A stretch of 64,000 nucleotides of DNA from Leptospiraceae bacterium (GTDB lineage: Bacteria > Spirochaetota > Leptospiria > Leptospirales > Leptospiraceae). Under the pieces are notes generated by a model. It searched no databases. It had not been told where the DNA came from and saw only the letters and a list, made by a program, of their open reading frames with translations. Shown here piece after piece: positions 45,425 to 55,283 of the stretch (its first letter is position 1; each line of letters starts with the position of its first letter). The stretch spans positions 1-64,000 of the forward strand of contig JAKRSH010000028.1 of the NCBI GenBank assembly GCA_022402465.1, read 5' to 3'. The translations under genes were made by a program, and so were the position numbers.

Positions 45425-46630
45425 ATGTCCTTAGCATACATAGAAAAAACAATCCAAGACCGTGAATGGAAAAATGAAAAAATCCTATCTTGGATCCGAT
45501 TTTCCACAACAAGTTTATTTTCCTTTTTTGATTGCCTTGCCTATTTTAATATTCTCGCTTTTACCGCTGTAACACCTAATGGTATTACAATTTTATTAGA
45601 TCTATTGTTGTTGACTTATGCGTTAATTGTCTTATCGATTTTAAAGAAAAAATCTTACCTACCCAATTTCAAATATCTAATCATATTTGTGGACTATCTA
45701 ATTCTAGTTCTTATCTTTCACTTTGACGCAACGGTTCCCTTGAAAGGAAGTAGTGGTTTATTTGTACTTGTTCTTGCTAGCATCTATATTTATCTTCTCA
45801 ATCTATTGCGGTATTCCCCAAAAGGAACAAAGTTTGCTATAATTGCTGCAATTCTATTTTTCGAAGGAAGTAGATACCTGTTTATTTCGGAAAATACAGA
45901 AGAACTGGTGCCTATGAGAATTGCCTTATTGATTATACTTTTTCTTGGATATGCAATCACTAAAGGGCAAAATGAAATGATGCAAGAAATTGGAACTAAA
46001 AAGATAATGGAAAGATATCTTTCCTCTGAATTGGTTGGAAGCCTAGATAAAGGAAAAATTGAGGAAATTGGTTTAGGAAAAAGTCAAAATCTTGCAGTGC
46101 TTTTTTCCGATATAAGAGGATTTACATCTCTTACAGAAAAATTGCCTCCTAATGAAACAGTTCAATTTCTCAATGAATATCTCTCCATCATGACTGACCA
46201 AATCCTTTCGGAAAGTGGTATGATAGACAAGTTTATTGGAGATGCAATTTTTGCAACCTTCGGCCTTCAGAATTTTTCGAATCGATCTCTAAATGCTATC
46301 CAGGCTGCGATCAAGATGCAGAAGTCTCTCTCCAAATTATCTTATCCTATCGAAATAGGAATTGGGATTCACAATGGGGATGTTATTCTAGGGAATATTG
46401 GCTCTGAAAAAAGATTCGATTATACTGCAATTGGGGATACTGTGAATCTAACTTCTCGTATAGAAAGTTTAACTAAAATCTACAAATGCAAAATTTTAGT
46501 TTCTCAGTTTATTATTGCTGAGCTCATAGAAAATAATTTTCAATTGAACTTTATCTATCGTGAGATTGATAGAGTTAGAGTGAAAGGAAAACTAGAACCA
46601 ATCACCATTTATGAAATTATTTTTGAATAG
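45425..46630 (+). CDS. Membrane-anchored class III adenylate cyclase (second copy)
   Basis: A 401-residue protein: about five or six membrane helices in residues 25-180, then a helical linker (ERYLSSELVGSLDKGKI) and the cyclase domain. The first Asp is in VLFSDIRGFTSLTE, the second in DKFIGDAIFATFG, and TVNLTSRIESL has the Asn and Arg. Lys in DKFIGD fits ATP as substrate. Same plan as the 12.2 kb cyclase but clearly diverged. Its end overlaps the convergent desaturase by 14 bp. Confidence 0.9.
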   Translation: MSLAYIEKTIQDREWKNEKILSWIRFSTTSLFSFFDCLAYFNILAFTAVTPNGITILLDLLLLTYALIVLSILKKKSYLPNFKYLIIFVDYLILVLIFHFDATVPLKGSSGLFVLVLASIYIYLLNLLRYSPKGTKFAIIAAILFFEGSRYLFISENTEELVPMRIALLIILFLGYAITKGQNEMMQEIGTKKIMERYLSSELVGSLDKGKIEEIGLGKSQNLAVLFSDIRGFTSLTEKLPPNETVQFLNEYLSIMTDQILSESGMIDKFIGDAIFATFGLQNFSNRSLNAIQAAIKMQKSLSKLSYPIEIGIGIHNGDVILGNIGSEKRFDYTAIGDTVNLTSRIESLTKIYKCKILVSQFIIAELIENNFQLNFIYREIDRVRVKGKLEPITIYEIIFE

Positions 46631-47606
46631 TTTTGGTTGATAATGCATTCAATAATCGAAAGTGCTCTCGAAACAATTCCCAAAATCCCAACGCTTCCTT
46701 ATATTGGATCTCATCTATTTGTAAAGTAATTTCTGAATAATAACGACTAGCTAGCTTAGGATATAAATGATGCGCTCTATGATAGTTTAGTCCTCCATAT
46801 AAAAGTGTTACTATTCTAGAACTTGTTCCGAAGTCAATAGTTGTATCTAATTGTCTTTGACGAGAATCAGCGTCTTGCCTCGAAAGAAAATATCTTGTAC
46901 CATTATAAAGATGGCTTGCGCCAATAGGAATAAAGGACCAAAAGGATAATGCAGAGCCCAGCCAAAAGCCAAATAGCATCCACCTTAGGTTAAAATCAAA
47001 AACAAAGACAGGGATAAAGAACCAATAGAAAGTCCAGATTAATTTATTTAGAAAAAATCGAATAACACTTGGTTTCAATTCGTTAGCTTTGGATCTGTAT
47101 ACTCTCAAAAACTGCATAGGATCTTGGATAAGCACTACTATTGGACCTGCAAATGAATATAGTATAGGTGCGTAAAATCCTTGGAAACGATGGTACCAAC
47201 GTAATTCAGAATAAGGTGATAGTCTTATGAACGTTGAATCATCCAAGTCTAAGTCATATCCCTGTGTGTTCGGTCTGGGATGATGGGCACGGTTATGTCT
47301 TTCAGCCCATAAATCTGCATCGATGCCAAATGGTAGAAATACAAATCTATAGTAAAAGCGATTCACTAAAGGGCTTACAAATAATCTCTTATGAACTGCT
47401 TGGTGCCCTGAACTTATCACAGCCCAAGTCCAAAACCAATACGAAAATGCATAGCATAAGGCACTAAATATATCCTTTGTAATTGAAACACCTAACCAAA
47501 ATAAAATCGCTAATAATGGCATCAATATTGAAACAGACAATTCCCTTGCGCCTGCAAAAGGAAAATTCTTATCTCGATCGCATGATAGTATTTTCATTCG
47601 CTTCAA
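46617..47606 (-). CDS. Membrane fatty-acid desaturase (downstream copy)
   Basis: A 329-residue integral membrane di-iron protein. Histidine boxes: HQAVHK near 67, RHNRAHH near 102 and HRAHHLYP near 275, with hydrophobic helices between. It would insert a double bond into an acyl chain or lipid. TTG 47606 overlaps the TGA of the upstream desaturase (4 bp); ATG 47597 is another possible start. The two are translationally coupled and probably act on related substrates. Confidence 0.82.
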   Translation of the reverse strand: MKRMKILSCDRDKNFPFAGARELSVSILMPLLAILFWLGVSITKDIFSALCYAFSYWFWTWAVISSGHQAVHKRLFVSPLVNRFYYRFVFLPFGIDADLWAERHNRAHHPRPNTQGYDLDLDDSTFIRLSPYSELRWYHRFQGFYAPILYSFAGPIVVLIQDPMQFLRVYRSKANELKPSVIRFFLNKLIWTFYWFFIPVFVFDFNLRWMLFGFWLGSALSFWSFIPIGASHLYNGTRYFLSRQDADSRQRQLDTTIDFGTSSRIVTLLYGGLNYHRAHHLYPKLASRYYSEITLQIDEIQYKEALGFWELFREHFRLLNALSTKTIQK

Positions 47607-48685
47607 ATTAGATTGCTTTTCCCTTTGCCTAGCTCATTCAATAGTTTATAATGAGATTGAACACCTTCCCAAAATCTAAATTTTAACAAAGATAATCCCA
47701 CAGAATCACATTCTTCATAGATAATTTTTGAAATTTGAACTAAATGCCTATGGGAAACACCAGGGAATAAATGATGCGCCAAATGAGCGTTAGCCCCACC
47801 CATCCACCATACATAAAAATATGAATCTCCATTCCAATCAGCCGAAGCTAATCTCTGACGATTAAACCAATTGCCTCCAGGTTCTTGTTTATGAAATTCC
47901 GTTCCTACAACAAAATGGTTGAGTGATACTGTCCAAACAAAGAATAAAGATGCAGACACTTGAGAAAAAAAGAAAACAGCAAATGATTTTATCAAATCAA
48001 ATTGAAAGATAATTGCAGGCACAAATAGAAAAACAACGAAAGGTATAAGTTTTAGTGACAAAGCTCGTAACCATGCTACTTTAAAATTTGGAATTTTCTT
48101 AATATAAGGCAAATTTCGAAGAGCTAAATGCTCAAAATCTTGAACTAAAAATGTATGCGGGAGTGCTATCAAATAAAGAAATGGTGCATAAATTGCTTGC
48201 CAACGGAAGTGAGAACGATATTGATGAGTCGGAGAAAGTCGAAGAAATATATTTTCCATTATATCTGGATCTACATTGTGAACGTTCGTATTTCTATGGT
48301 GAGCTTGTATATGTCTCAGTTTCCAAAGAATACCATCTATACCTAATAATGCGAAACTTGAAATTAAGTAAAAAGTATTAGCCCAACTAGAACGAAATAG
48401 AACTCCATGACTCGCATCATGTGCACCATTAATTACTAAAAGTAATAAAAAAACTCCCGTAATTATTGTAGCTAAACAGGATAGCCAAAATATATTTGTA
48501 GACCAGGCTATCCAAACAGAGCTACAAACTATTGAAAAGAAGCAAATTAATTTAAAATGAACATTTAAATTTCCTAATTTGCCTCCATTTTTCATAATAG
48601 ATGTCTTAACTCTTAAGCGTATCTTTTCCCAAACCCTTTGATATACTATATTCTTGTTATCATGGATCAATTCTTTAGAGTTCAT
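47603..48685 (-). CDS. Membrane fatty-acid desaturase (upstream copy)
   Basis: About 360 residues. Histidine boxes: GAHDASHG, RHIQAHHRNTN and NAHLAHHLFPG, with four membrane helices, as in acyl-lipid/fatty-acid desaturases of the membrane di-iron class. I prefer ATG 48685 (MNSKELI) because it gives a length normal for the family; a TTG at 48784 would add about 33 hydrophobic residues. Coupled to the second desaturase gene. Confidence 0.82.
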   Translation of the reverse strand: MNSKELIHDNKNIVYQRVWEKIRLRVKTSIMKNGGKLGNLNVHFKLICFFSIVCSSVWIAWSTNIFWLSCLATIITGVFLLLLVINGAHDASHGVLFRSSWANTFYLISSFALLGIDGILWKLRHIQAHHRNTNVHNVDPDIMENIFLRLSPTHQYRSHFRWQAIYAPFLYLIALPHTFLVQDFEHLALRNLPYIKKIPNFKVAWLRALSLKLIPFVVFLFVPAIIFQFDLIKSFAVFFFSQVSASLFFVWTVSLNHFVVGTEFHKQEPGGNWFNRQRLASADWNGDSYFYVWWMGGANAHLAHHLFPGVSHRHLVQISKIIYEECDSVGLSLLKFRFWEGVQSHYKLLNELGKGKSNLI

Positions 48686-48822
48686 TTCGGTATAATTATT
48701 TTCAATAGCTCTACAAATCATAGTTACACAAAATAAATAAAATATAAGCATAATGTTATATGCTTGATTGGCTGAAATAATCAAAATATATCATCTGTTT
48801 TAATTAGCAATGAATTTTTGGT

Positions 48823-49242
48823 TCAAAATTTCGTAAAAACCAATTCAACAGGTGAATGTAATTCACCAAAGAGATAAGCATTTTGTTCAAAATGAAAGGC
48901 AAGTTGCTCTACGATTTTGCGAGAGATGCCAAGAATCAGAAAGCTTTCCTCAGCTGGCCAGCCACCTAGTTCGTAGGATTTGGCGATTCCAGGTAGCCAT
49001 TGTATTTCTGGAATTTTTTCAAAACATTCAACTAGCTCTTTATTGCGAGAAATATTCACTTCGTCCTTCATGCTGATACTTCTTGGATTCCAAGCGGTAA
49101 GATAAGCATAAGTTTTGAAATTCAACTCCTGCAATAATAAATCAATTTCAGGATGGATCTTCCCGACTACCAAGGGTCTAGTGATTCTTTCGTCAAAAAC
49201 CTTATATTCAGTGTTCGTGTAAACTTGTTTAAAATGATCCAT
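48823..49242 (-). CDS. DUF3293-like small protein
   Basis: A 139-residue cytosolic protein. FKTYAYLTAWNPRSISM, the ISRNKELVECFEKI stretch and GGWPAEESFLILGISRKIVEQLAFHFEQNAYLF match DUF3293, a small fold of unknown function. It is isolated between two intergenic gaps. Confidence 0.75.
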   Translation of the reverse strand: MDHFKQVYTNTEYKVFDERITRPLVVGKIHPEIDLLLQELNFKTYAYLTAWNPRSISMKDEVNISRNKELVECFEKIPEIQWLPGIAKSYELGGWPAEESFLILGISRKIVEQLAFHFEQNAYLFGELHSPVELVFTKF

Positions 49243-49415
49243 AATTTAAGCCCAACAATGGTAATTTAAGCTTCATTTGAAAGTTTTTTACGAAAACTGG
49301 TAATTTTTTTCATGAATTCATGCCTAAGCTTTATTTTTAGATTGATAGTATAACTAAATAAAGATTATCGTTAAGTAATTTAGTCGAATTCAATTTTCTA
49401 TTAACGAGGTATCTA

Positions 49416-49946
49416 ATGATTAAAAAGTCTACACCCTTCTTCCTGGTTAGTTTAGCTATTCTTATTCTAGCTTTCAGCCTACAGTCTTGTGACCAGTTAA
49501 CTGGCAAAAAGTCCAATGAGGATGAGGATACAAATAATCTCATTGCTCTTTTAGCCTTGTCATTACGTACTTCCTCTCCCCTCACGAGCATTACATTTGC
49601 GAAAACAAATAATATTTTTTATACTAGTTTTGCAAATTCTAAACTCAGTCCTACCGTGGTTGGAACACTTAGAACATGTAGTTCGAATCCTACTCTACCT
49701 GCAGGCTTAACAATTGAAGCTGCAACATGTGCAATATCTGGAACTCCAACATCAGGAACTACAGCAACTTTTATTAGCCATAGAATTACAGGTTCAGATA
49801 ATTCTGTAACTAAGGAAGTTACTATTGGAATCAAAATCAAATCTGCACCAGTTTGTGCAGATGGTGATTTGGATTCTGGTGAAACCTGCGATGATGGCAA
49901 TACTGTAAATGGTGATGGTTGCAATAGCACTTGCTCAGGGCCATAA
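49416..49946 (+). CDS. Lipoprotein with putative Ig and Cys-rich repeat
   Basis: A 176-residue exported protein: lipobox LILAFSLQSCD near residue 25, a Glu/Asp-rich linker, an Ig-like stretch (LPAGLTIEAATCAISGTPTSG) and a C-terminal Myxococcus-type Cys-rich repeat (DGDLDSGETCDDGNTVNGD, then GCNSTCSGP). In relatives this repeat is usually followed by more repeats or a membrane tail; here it ends after one unit. Function unknown, probably surface display. Confidence 0.78.
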   Translation: MIKKSTPFFLVSLAILILAFSLQSCDQLTGKKSNEDEDTNNLIALLALSLRTSSPLTSITFAKTNNIFYTSFANSKLSPTVVGTLRTCSSNPTLPAGLTIEAATCAISGTPTSGTTATFISHRITGSDNSVTKEVTIGIKIKSAPVCADGDLDSGETCDDGNTVNGDGCNSTCSGP

Positions 49947-49993
49947 TCAAATAGAGTTTACCTAATTCTTCAGCATATCAGGAACAGCCTCTC

Positions 49994-50030
49994 AAACACA
50001 GACTAAGTGCCCTAAGCTTAGTTTGTGTTT
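49994..50030 (+). terminator. Rho-independent terminator
   Basis: AAACACAGACTAAG (49994-50007) pairs with CTTAGTTTGTGTTT (50017-50030) with one G-T pair and a 9-base loop, followed by GTTTCC. It lies 48 bp after the Cys-rich lipoprotein stop. Confidence 0.78.
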
Positions 50031-50087
50031 GTTTCCATATAAAATTGCAAGTTATTTTCTATAGATTTATTTTCCTCCTGAGGGAAA

Positions 50088-50747
50088 ATGAACAATATGT
50101 GCCTTTGCCAAAGAAAGACTTCCTATCCATTAGTCTTCGTATTTTTAATTCAATTTATAAACTGTGCAAGTTTACTCTTTGAGGAAAAGATCCCAGAACA
50201 AAAATCTTATACCTATCATGGAGTCCTTGCTTATGAGCTTTATGGTTGGCTAGGTAAATCTGATGCTAAACATGCAAATACAATCTTACGTAAACTTCAT
50301 GAGCTAAACTTAGCAGATAGAATTATCTCATTCCAATCTATGGATCATCTTCCAGCAGAATATCTGCTTCAAATCATCTATGAAGATACAGCTTCTCTAG
50401 GAATTCTCTTGGACCAACCCGAACAACCTGTGAGCCATAGAATAGAAAGAAATAGTAAAGAATCAATCATCTACTTTATCAATAGAATCATCAGCTTTAG
50501 GACATTTTTACTATTTCCTACCTTTAAAAGAGAACAAGATAAAATTTTATTTAGAATCTGGAAACAAAATACCTTGATCCAAGAAAAGTATTGTAGCATA
50601 GATCATTTGAATGCTTTTGGATGGCTCGCAATACTCGCTAAGCCCTTTGATGAAAAAAAAGAAATTGAATCTAGGTATGCAAGCTGTGTCTATGAATTTT
50701 CAAAAGAATGGACTAGCATTCATAAGAAAGGTATGAACTCATTTTGA
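50088..50747 (+). CDS. Putative lipoprotein, first of a three-gene run
   Basis: A 219-residue exported protein; LVFVFLIQFINCASLL gives a lipobox Cys near residue 26. The rest is amphipathic-helical with YHGVLAYELYGWLGKSDAKH near the start. No family recognised. GAGGGA precedes ATG. Its stop overlaps the TTG of the next gene by 4 bp, so translation is coupled. Confidence 0.72.
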   Translation: MNNMCLCQRKTSYPLVFVFLIQFINCASLLFEEKIPEQKSYTYHGVLAYELYGWLGKSDAKHANTILRKLHELNLADRIISFQSMDHLPAEYLLQIIYEDTASLGILLDQPEQPVSHRIERNSKESIIYFINRIISFRTFLLFPTFKREQDKILFRIWKQNTLIQEKYCSIDHLNAFGWLAILAKPFDEKKEIESRYASCVYEFSKEWTSIHKKGMNSF

Positions 50748-51283
50748 AAATATCAAATATCTCCACTCAAATCATACTTATAGTAATTAGTTTATTTTCA
50801 AGCTATCAATGTATAGCCTTCCAAGATAGGAAATTAATTGACCAAGAAGGTAGGCACAACTTTGGAAAGAATGCTGTTTCTATCCATTGGCTTGGTTTTC
50901 ATAAATATTTAGTAGAACAAAATCTTATTGAAAAGCAATTGCAGACCCAAGAGATAATAATAGACAAAAAATCTTCCATCATAATGGAAATCATTCTTGA
51001 AGAAAAAAAAGTATTCTATCCAAGTTCCTTACTGCATGGTCTGAATTTTCTTGCAACGGCATTTTCAGGCTCACTCATACCTTATTATACTAAGACAAAT
51101 CATGATCTTATCATTCGATTGAGGGATGAATCTGGAGTCTTTTACCAATCAGTTCAGGAACTAAGGCTACACCAATGGAGAGGGATTCTTTTGATTCCTG
51201 CTATGCCATTCTTTTGGCCTAGTTCGATTTTTCAAAAGAACATTTCTCAAGCTTTAGAGGAAGGATTAAAAGCCAATGAATAG
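50744..51283 (+). CDS. Putative lipoprotein, second of a three-gene run
   Basis: A 179-residue exported protein with signal IILIVISLFSSYQCIAF and Cys near residue 23. Two hydrophobic segments later (LLHGLNFLATAFSGSLIPYY and GILLIPAMPFFWP) suggest partial membrane insertion. No family recognised. TTG start within the previous stop; its end overlaps the esterase gene by 8 bp. Confidence 0.7.
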   Translation: MKISNISTQIILIVISLFSSYQCIAFQDRKLIDQEGRHNFGKNAVSIHWLGFHKYLVEQNLIEKQLQTQEIIIDKKSSIIMEIILEEKKVFYPSSLLHGLNFLATAFSGSLIPYYTKTNHDLIIRLRDESGVFYQSVQELRLHQWRGILLIPAMPFFWPSSIFQKNISQALEEGLKANE

Positions 51284-52217
51284 AATTCAGAAACTATGTT
51301 GTATTTCTATTTCATCAATCTTATTTCTCTCTTTCAACCAATGTGGAGGAATGCAGAAATATAGAGCATCAAAAATACCTAACCTACATTCAATGCAAAT
51401 GGAACACAATGGAAAAAATAGAACCTACCATGTGTATTCTCCCTCTAGCATGAATTCTAATACTTACCAAGCTTTAGTTCTTGTTTTACATGGAAGATTT
51501 GGTTCAGGAATTCAAGTTATGTACCAAACTGAATTTAACAAAATGGCGGACAATTCGAATCTATTAATCATTTATCCTGACGGCTATGAAAAAAGTTGGG
51601 CAGATGGTCGTGGAGGAACCCCAGCAGATCTTGGTGGGATAGATGATGTGGCTTTTCTGGAGAAGCTACTCCAAATCGAAACAAGAAGATACAAGCTTGA
51701 TCCCAACAAGGTGTTCATCATGGGACATTCTAATGGTGGATTTATGACTCAAAGAATGTTGCTGGAAAGAACTGAATTATTTCGTGCAGGAGCAAGTGTC
51801 GTGTCTCAGATATCAGTCAATCTCGCAAAGAAATATAAACCTCAGAAACCAATAAATGTATTATTTCTTAATGGAACAGAAGACCCCTTAGTTCCATATT
51901 ACGGTGGTTATGTGTCCGATCTGGGGGAAATTCTCAGTGTCAATGAAAGTTTTCATAAATGGTTGGAATGGAATGGATGCAAGAATCAAATTCAATTAGA
52001 AACTTTTGATAGAGATCTCTTAGATAAAACCAAAATAACAATAATGAAATCAGAATCTTGTTCTAACAATACAAAAGTATTGAGCTATTCTATTATGGGA
52101 GGTGGCCATAACTATCCGGGCAAGGAAGATACTATTCCATTTGTAAAATTAGGAGAACCTACCTTTGAAATCGATGCTACAAAAATTATATGGGATTTTT
52201 TTAAATCAACACTATAA
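51276..52217 (+). CDS. LpqC-like esterase lipoprotein (PHB depolymerase/feruloyl esterase type)
   Basis: A 313-residue exported alpha/beta hydrolase. ISSILFLSFNQCGG gives a lipobox near residue 23. LVLHGRFGSG is the oxyanion loop, FIMGHSNGGFMTQR the Ser nucleophile near residue 155, LFLNGTEDPLVPYYGG the Asp, and MGGGHNYPGK the His. This is the polyhydroxybutyrate depolymerase/LpqC group, cleaving an ester in the envelope or outside. Coupled with two preceding lipoprotein genes. Confidence 0.85.
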   Translation: MNRIQKLCCISISSILFLSFNQCGGMQKYRASKIPNLHSMQMEHNGKNRTYHVYSPSSMNSNTYQALVLVLHGRFGSGIQVMYQTEFNKMADNSNLLIIYPDGYEKSWADGRGGTPADLGGIDDVAFLEKLLQIETRRYKLDPNKVFIMGHSNGGFMTQRMLLERTELFRAGASVVSQISVNLAKKYKPQKPINVLFLNGTEDPLVPYYGGYVSDLGEILSVNESFHKWLEWNGCKNQIQLETFDRDLLDKTKITIMKSESCSNNTKVLSYSIMGGGHNYPGKEDTIPFVKLGEPTFEIDATKIIWDFFKSTL

Positions 52218-52258
52218 TCTTATATATAATTTATTGCTAGATTTATCACGTATATAAA

Positions 52259-52984
52259 ATGAATTCTATGATATTAAAATTATGTAATTTTTTTGTAATT
52301 GTATTCCTTTCTCTCACATCAATTTATTCCCAAGAGACCAATAAAGAATTTAAATTAAACCCTTCCAAACAAAAAGAAATCTTTGATATTCTTCAAAAAA
52401 ATGCCTTAATAAAGTACAATCAATACAACGGGATACTGAGCAAACGCAAGGTAACGAACCGCCATTATGATCCTACGACTGGTGAATTAACAGAAGTCGA
52501 GGAAGCTTTGGTAGAAAGGATAGAATACTTTTATAAAAAGCCTAAAGTGAAAGCTATAACCTATAAGAAAAATGGAATCGATCTTGATCCAAACTCTTTT
52601 AAACCTCCTTTAACAGACCCTCCACTGCCTTTGTTTGGACCAGACAATGAGAAAAATTATGATCTTAACATAACTGGAGAAACTAAAATCAATGGCTTAC
52701 TTTGCTATATTATAGATATCCAACCCAAATTCAAAACGGATCGCCATTTAAAAGGGAAATTATTTATTGACCAGAAAAATTATAAAGCGGTAAAACTTAA
52801 AGCAAGCTTTGCGAAACTTCCTTTTGGTGCAAAATCTTTAGACATTGATGTAGGCTTTGTTACTATCGATGGATTCAGTATCGCAAATAAAGGAACTATA
52901 CGCTATACTGCAAAGGTTCCATTGATTATTCATGAACGAGTTGAAAATGAATTTGAATCCATAGAAGATAGTTTGGTAAAATAG
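52259..52984 (+). CDS. Exported hypothetical protein (LolA-like fold possible)
   Basis: A 241-residue protein with signal NFFVIVFLSLTSIYSQ. The mature part is beta-rich (YNGILSKRKVTNRHYD, NYDLNITGETKINGLLCYII, HLKGKLFIDQKNYKAVKLKA), resembling outer-membrane lipoprotein-sorting or LolA-like folds. Only the one internal Cys. It follows the esterase gene by 41 bp. Fold guess is weak. Confidence 0.65.
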   Translation: MNSMILKLCNFFVIVFLSLTSIYSQETNKEFKLNPSKQKEIFDILQKNALIKYNQYNGILSKRKVTNRHYDPTTGELTEVEEALVERIEYFYKKPKVKAITYKKNGIDLDPNSFKPPLTDPPLPLFGPDNEKNYDLNITGETKINGLLCYIIDIQPKFKTDRHLKGKLFIDQKNYKAVKLKASFAKLPFGAKSLDIDVGFVTIDGFSIANKGTIRYTAKVPLIIHERVENEFESIEDSLVK

Positions 52985-53060
52985 ATTACGGTGAAATGGA
53001 TATACTTATAAATTGTTAATGTTATCATTTAAAAAAAATATTTCATATTTATATAATTTC

Positions 53061-53396
53061 TTACTTTTGTTTTTCAACAGAAAAGTATATATCCTGCTTA
53101 GTAAGTAAATGTTTAGCCTTTCCCAGTTTTAGAATTCGAACTTTATCCAGTATCTCAGAATCAGACAAAGAATGAAAAAGATTCTTCCCCTGTGGTAAAT
53201 TGGGGATTTCTGTAGCAACAATTATTGTCTCGAATACTGGACACGAATTATCATCGCAGCCAATTTCTTGTATATGCAAAATTTCGGAATCTTTTAAATG
53301 CCAATATTGCTTTAACCAATCTTTAAGCTTAGTATGGTAAGGGATTTCTTGGCCTAGGTTAAAAGTTTCTGAATATACAGGAAGGTGATCGTGCAT
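53061..53396 (-). CDS. Small cytosolic hypothetical protein
   Basis: A 111-residue protein. ILHIQEIGCDDNSCPVFETIIVAT contains a CxxxxCPxxET pattern seen in a small family of unknown role in proteobacteria (segment split here: IQEIGCDDNSCPVFETI). No signal peptide. Isolated gene with AT-rich flanks. Confidence 0.6.
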   Translation of the reverse strand: MHDHLPVYSETFNLGQEIPYHTKLKDWLKQYWHLKDSEILHIQEIGCDDNSCPVFETIIVATEIPNLPQGKNLFHSLSDSEILDKVRILKLGKAKHLLTKQDIYFSVEKQK

Positions 53397-53492
53397 AATA
53401 ATTAGACTCTTTAAATCTCGGAAGGTACAATATCAATCTGAATGATATGGATTTGAATCCACATCATTCATTAAATAGATTAATTATACTAA

Positions 53493-53981
53493 TTAATTAA
53501 CCCTAATAGAAAAGGTAGCTGCACCTCGAAAACCAAGAACTGCGATACATCGAAAAGCCGCATTAGTCGTGATTCGTGTTATAGATTCTGTTCCTGTTCC
53601 ATTGGAAGTCCCGTCAACAGTTGATGTTGATGAATTGGTATCTGCTAATGTACCAGCAAAGAATACAAAAAGATCAGGATCTCCTGATACTGGCGTTACA
53701 GTATAGGTATTTGATTCTGTAGCAACTGCGGTGTATTTATACCATACAAAAGTGCCTCCAGATACTGCTTGGTTGCTAAGCGTTACACCTTTTGTTAGAT
53801 TAGTTGCACTATCACAACTAGAAAAAGGAGCTGTATTTGCAGAATTAAGAAACGCACTTACGATTAACAAATTAAGTAAGTTTTCTTCTTGTTTTTTTTT
53901 GTCTTTTTCAGCTTGTGTTTCACCGCAAGACATTCCAAATGTTAAAAGTGTTATCAATATTAAAAGCGAGATCTTCTTCAT
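53493..53981 (-). CDS. Putative lipoprotein with PPC-like beta domain
   Basis: About 162 residues: lipobox LLTFGMSCGE near residue 17, a helical Lys/Glu stretch, then a beta domain (TFVWYKYTAVATESNTYTV, DPDLFVFFAGTL, FRCIAVLGFRGAATFSI) resembling the PPC-type carbohydrate or protein-binding sandwich. I start at ATG 53981, preceded by AAGGAAA, rather than TTG 54008. A TTGATT-17-TATTGC promoter candidate lies at 54005-54033 on the same strand. Confidence 0.72.
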   Translation of the reverse strand: MKKISLLILITLLTFGMSCGETQAEKDKKKQEENLLNLLIVSAFLNSANTAPFSSCDSATNLTKGVTLSNQAVSGGTFVWYKYTAVATESNTYTVTPVSGDPDLFVFFAGTLADTNSSTSTVDGTSNGTGTESITRITTNAAFRCIAVLGFRGAATFSIRVN

Positions 53982-54338
53982 TTTTGTAGGTATTTCCTTG
54001 TTTGGCAATATTTTAAATTTAACAGTAAATCAAAATCATCTACGATTTTTACAATAACTAGTGAATTTCGATAAAAATTTAACAATCCCTTTACTGTCTG
54101 AACATGATGATGAAATTATACTTAAAATTGCAATTCTATTTTTTTTAATTTAAAAAAAATATTCAAGCAAACAAAGTATTGTATTTTATTATAAGTTTTT
54201 TTGTGAATCAACACTATCCTCATTTAATGTTTGTTTTCTATAAAATGATCAGTTTTTTCTCGTTTTTAGATCTATTTTCTTAAACTCTGGATATTATAGC
54301 TGAATTCCAAGCCTTCAGATAGTATTTATTCAATTTTT
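53982..54338. other. AT-rich intergenic region
   Basis: Divergent spacer between two lipoprotein genes. On the minus strand, TTGATT (54028-54033) and TATTGC (54005-54010) with a 17-base spacer could be the promoter of the gene ending at 53493. The rest is AT-rich without a gene or strong hairpin that I can see. Confidence 0.45.
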
Positions 54339-55082
54339 ATGAATTATAAACCTTTAGAATTCCGAACTTCCAATAGCCTTTTAATATTAAATAATCTCTT
54401 ATTAATTTATTTTTTTTCAATTGGCTGCAACCATAAGTTACAAAATTATATCAAGAATTCGCAAAAAACTAAACCCTCAATGTATGTTTATTTAGAACCT
54501 GTTAGAGTTGGTATTGAAATCGGAAATTTAAGTTCAATAAGCTCCAGAAATGTCAAATCCGATAGGGAAAGTAAAGAAATTGAATATAGCGGGAGAGAAC
54601 ATGCTCGTTGGTTTCAATTACAACTTGCAAATTATCTCGAAGAAAACAATTTTCGAATATCAACTTTAGAAAATGCTGATCTAATTATAAAAACATCAAT
54701 AGTAGACATGTCAGAAATCCGACCTAAAATGTTCATAGAAGGTCTTTCCATAGGTTTAGTATTTGGTCTTATTGCAGGAGAATTATCAGGTGATCCCCAA
54801 GTTGGTTTAGGGGTATTTTTACTCGAAGTTGTCGAAGAATTTGTAATTCTTTATATTTTAAAATCTTATTTTCTTGTTACAACCATAGAAACCGAATTTA
54901 TTTCTGCCAAGGGCGATTTATTAAAATCCACAGAATTCACTGCTTATTCTAACAAAGAATATATTTCAAAACTTCCCAAACAGAAGCAAGATATCCGAGA
55001 GAATAAAGTCAGAGCAAGCTTGGACCAAAATGCAAAGGATATTGTAGAATATCTGAAGAACTATACCAATCAAAACAATTAA
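54339..55082 (+). CDS. Putative lipoprotein, unknown function
   Basis: A 247-residue protein with a hydrophobic signal ending SIGCN near residue 30. The mature part has SMYVYLEPVRVGIEIG, an ENADLIIKTSIVDMS segment and a Gly-rich hydrophobic stretch (LSIGLVFGLIAGELSGD). This resembles lipoproteins with a domain of the DUF4136/DUF4410 type, but the match is loose. Probably periplasmic-facing. Confidence 0.65.
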   Translation: MNYKPLEFRTSNSLLILNNLLLIYFFSIGCNHKLQNYIKNSQKTKPSMYVYLEPVRVGIEIGNLSSISSRNVKSDRESKEIEYSGREHARWFQLQLANYLEENNFRISTLENADLIIKTSIVDMSEIRPKMFIEGLSIGLVFGLIAGELSGDPQVGLGVFLLEVVEEFVILYILKSYFLVTTIETEFISAKGDLLKSTEFTAYSNKEYISKLPKQKQDIRENKVRASLDQNAKDIVEYLKNYTNQNN

Positions 55083-55283
55083 TTTCAAGGTTTTGATAAC
55101 TATAGATTTGAAAAATATGTTGTCGCTACTTGTAACAATACATTTGAAAAAAATATTCTCAGTTTTAAATTAGATTACATTCTTGGATAAAGATTTTTAT
55201 TTTTTAACTTCTAAAGAATCTATATTTTAAATCCTAGATGAACTCTTAGAGATGGATTTTATATCATTGATAGAATTATTATT

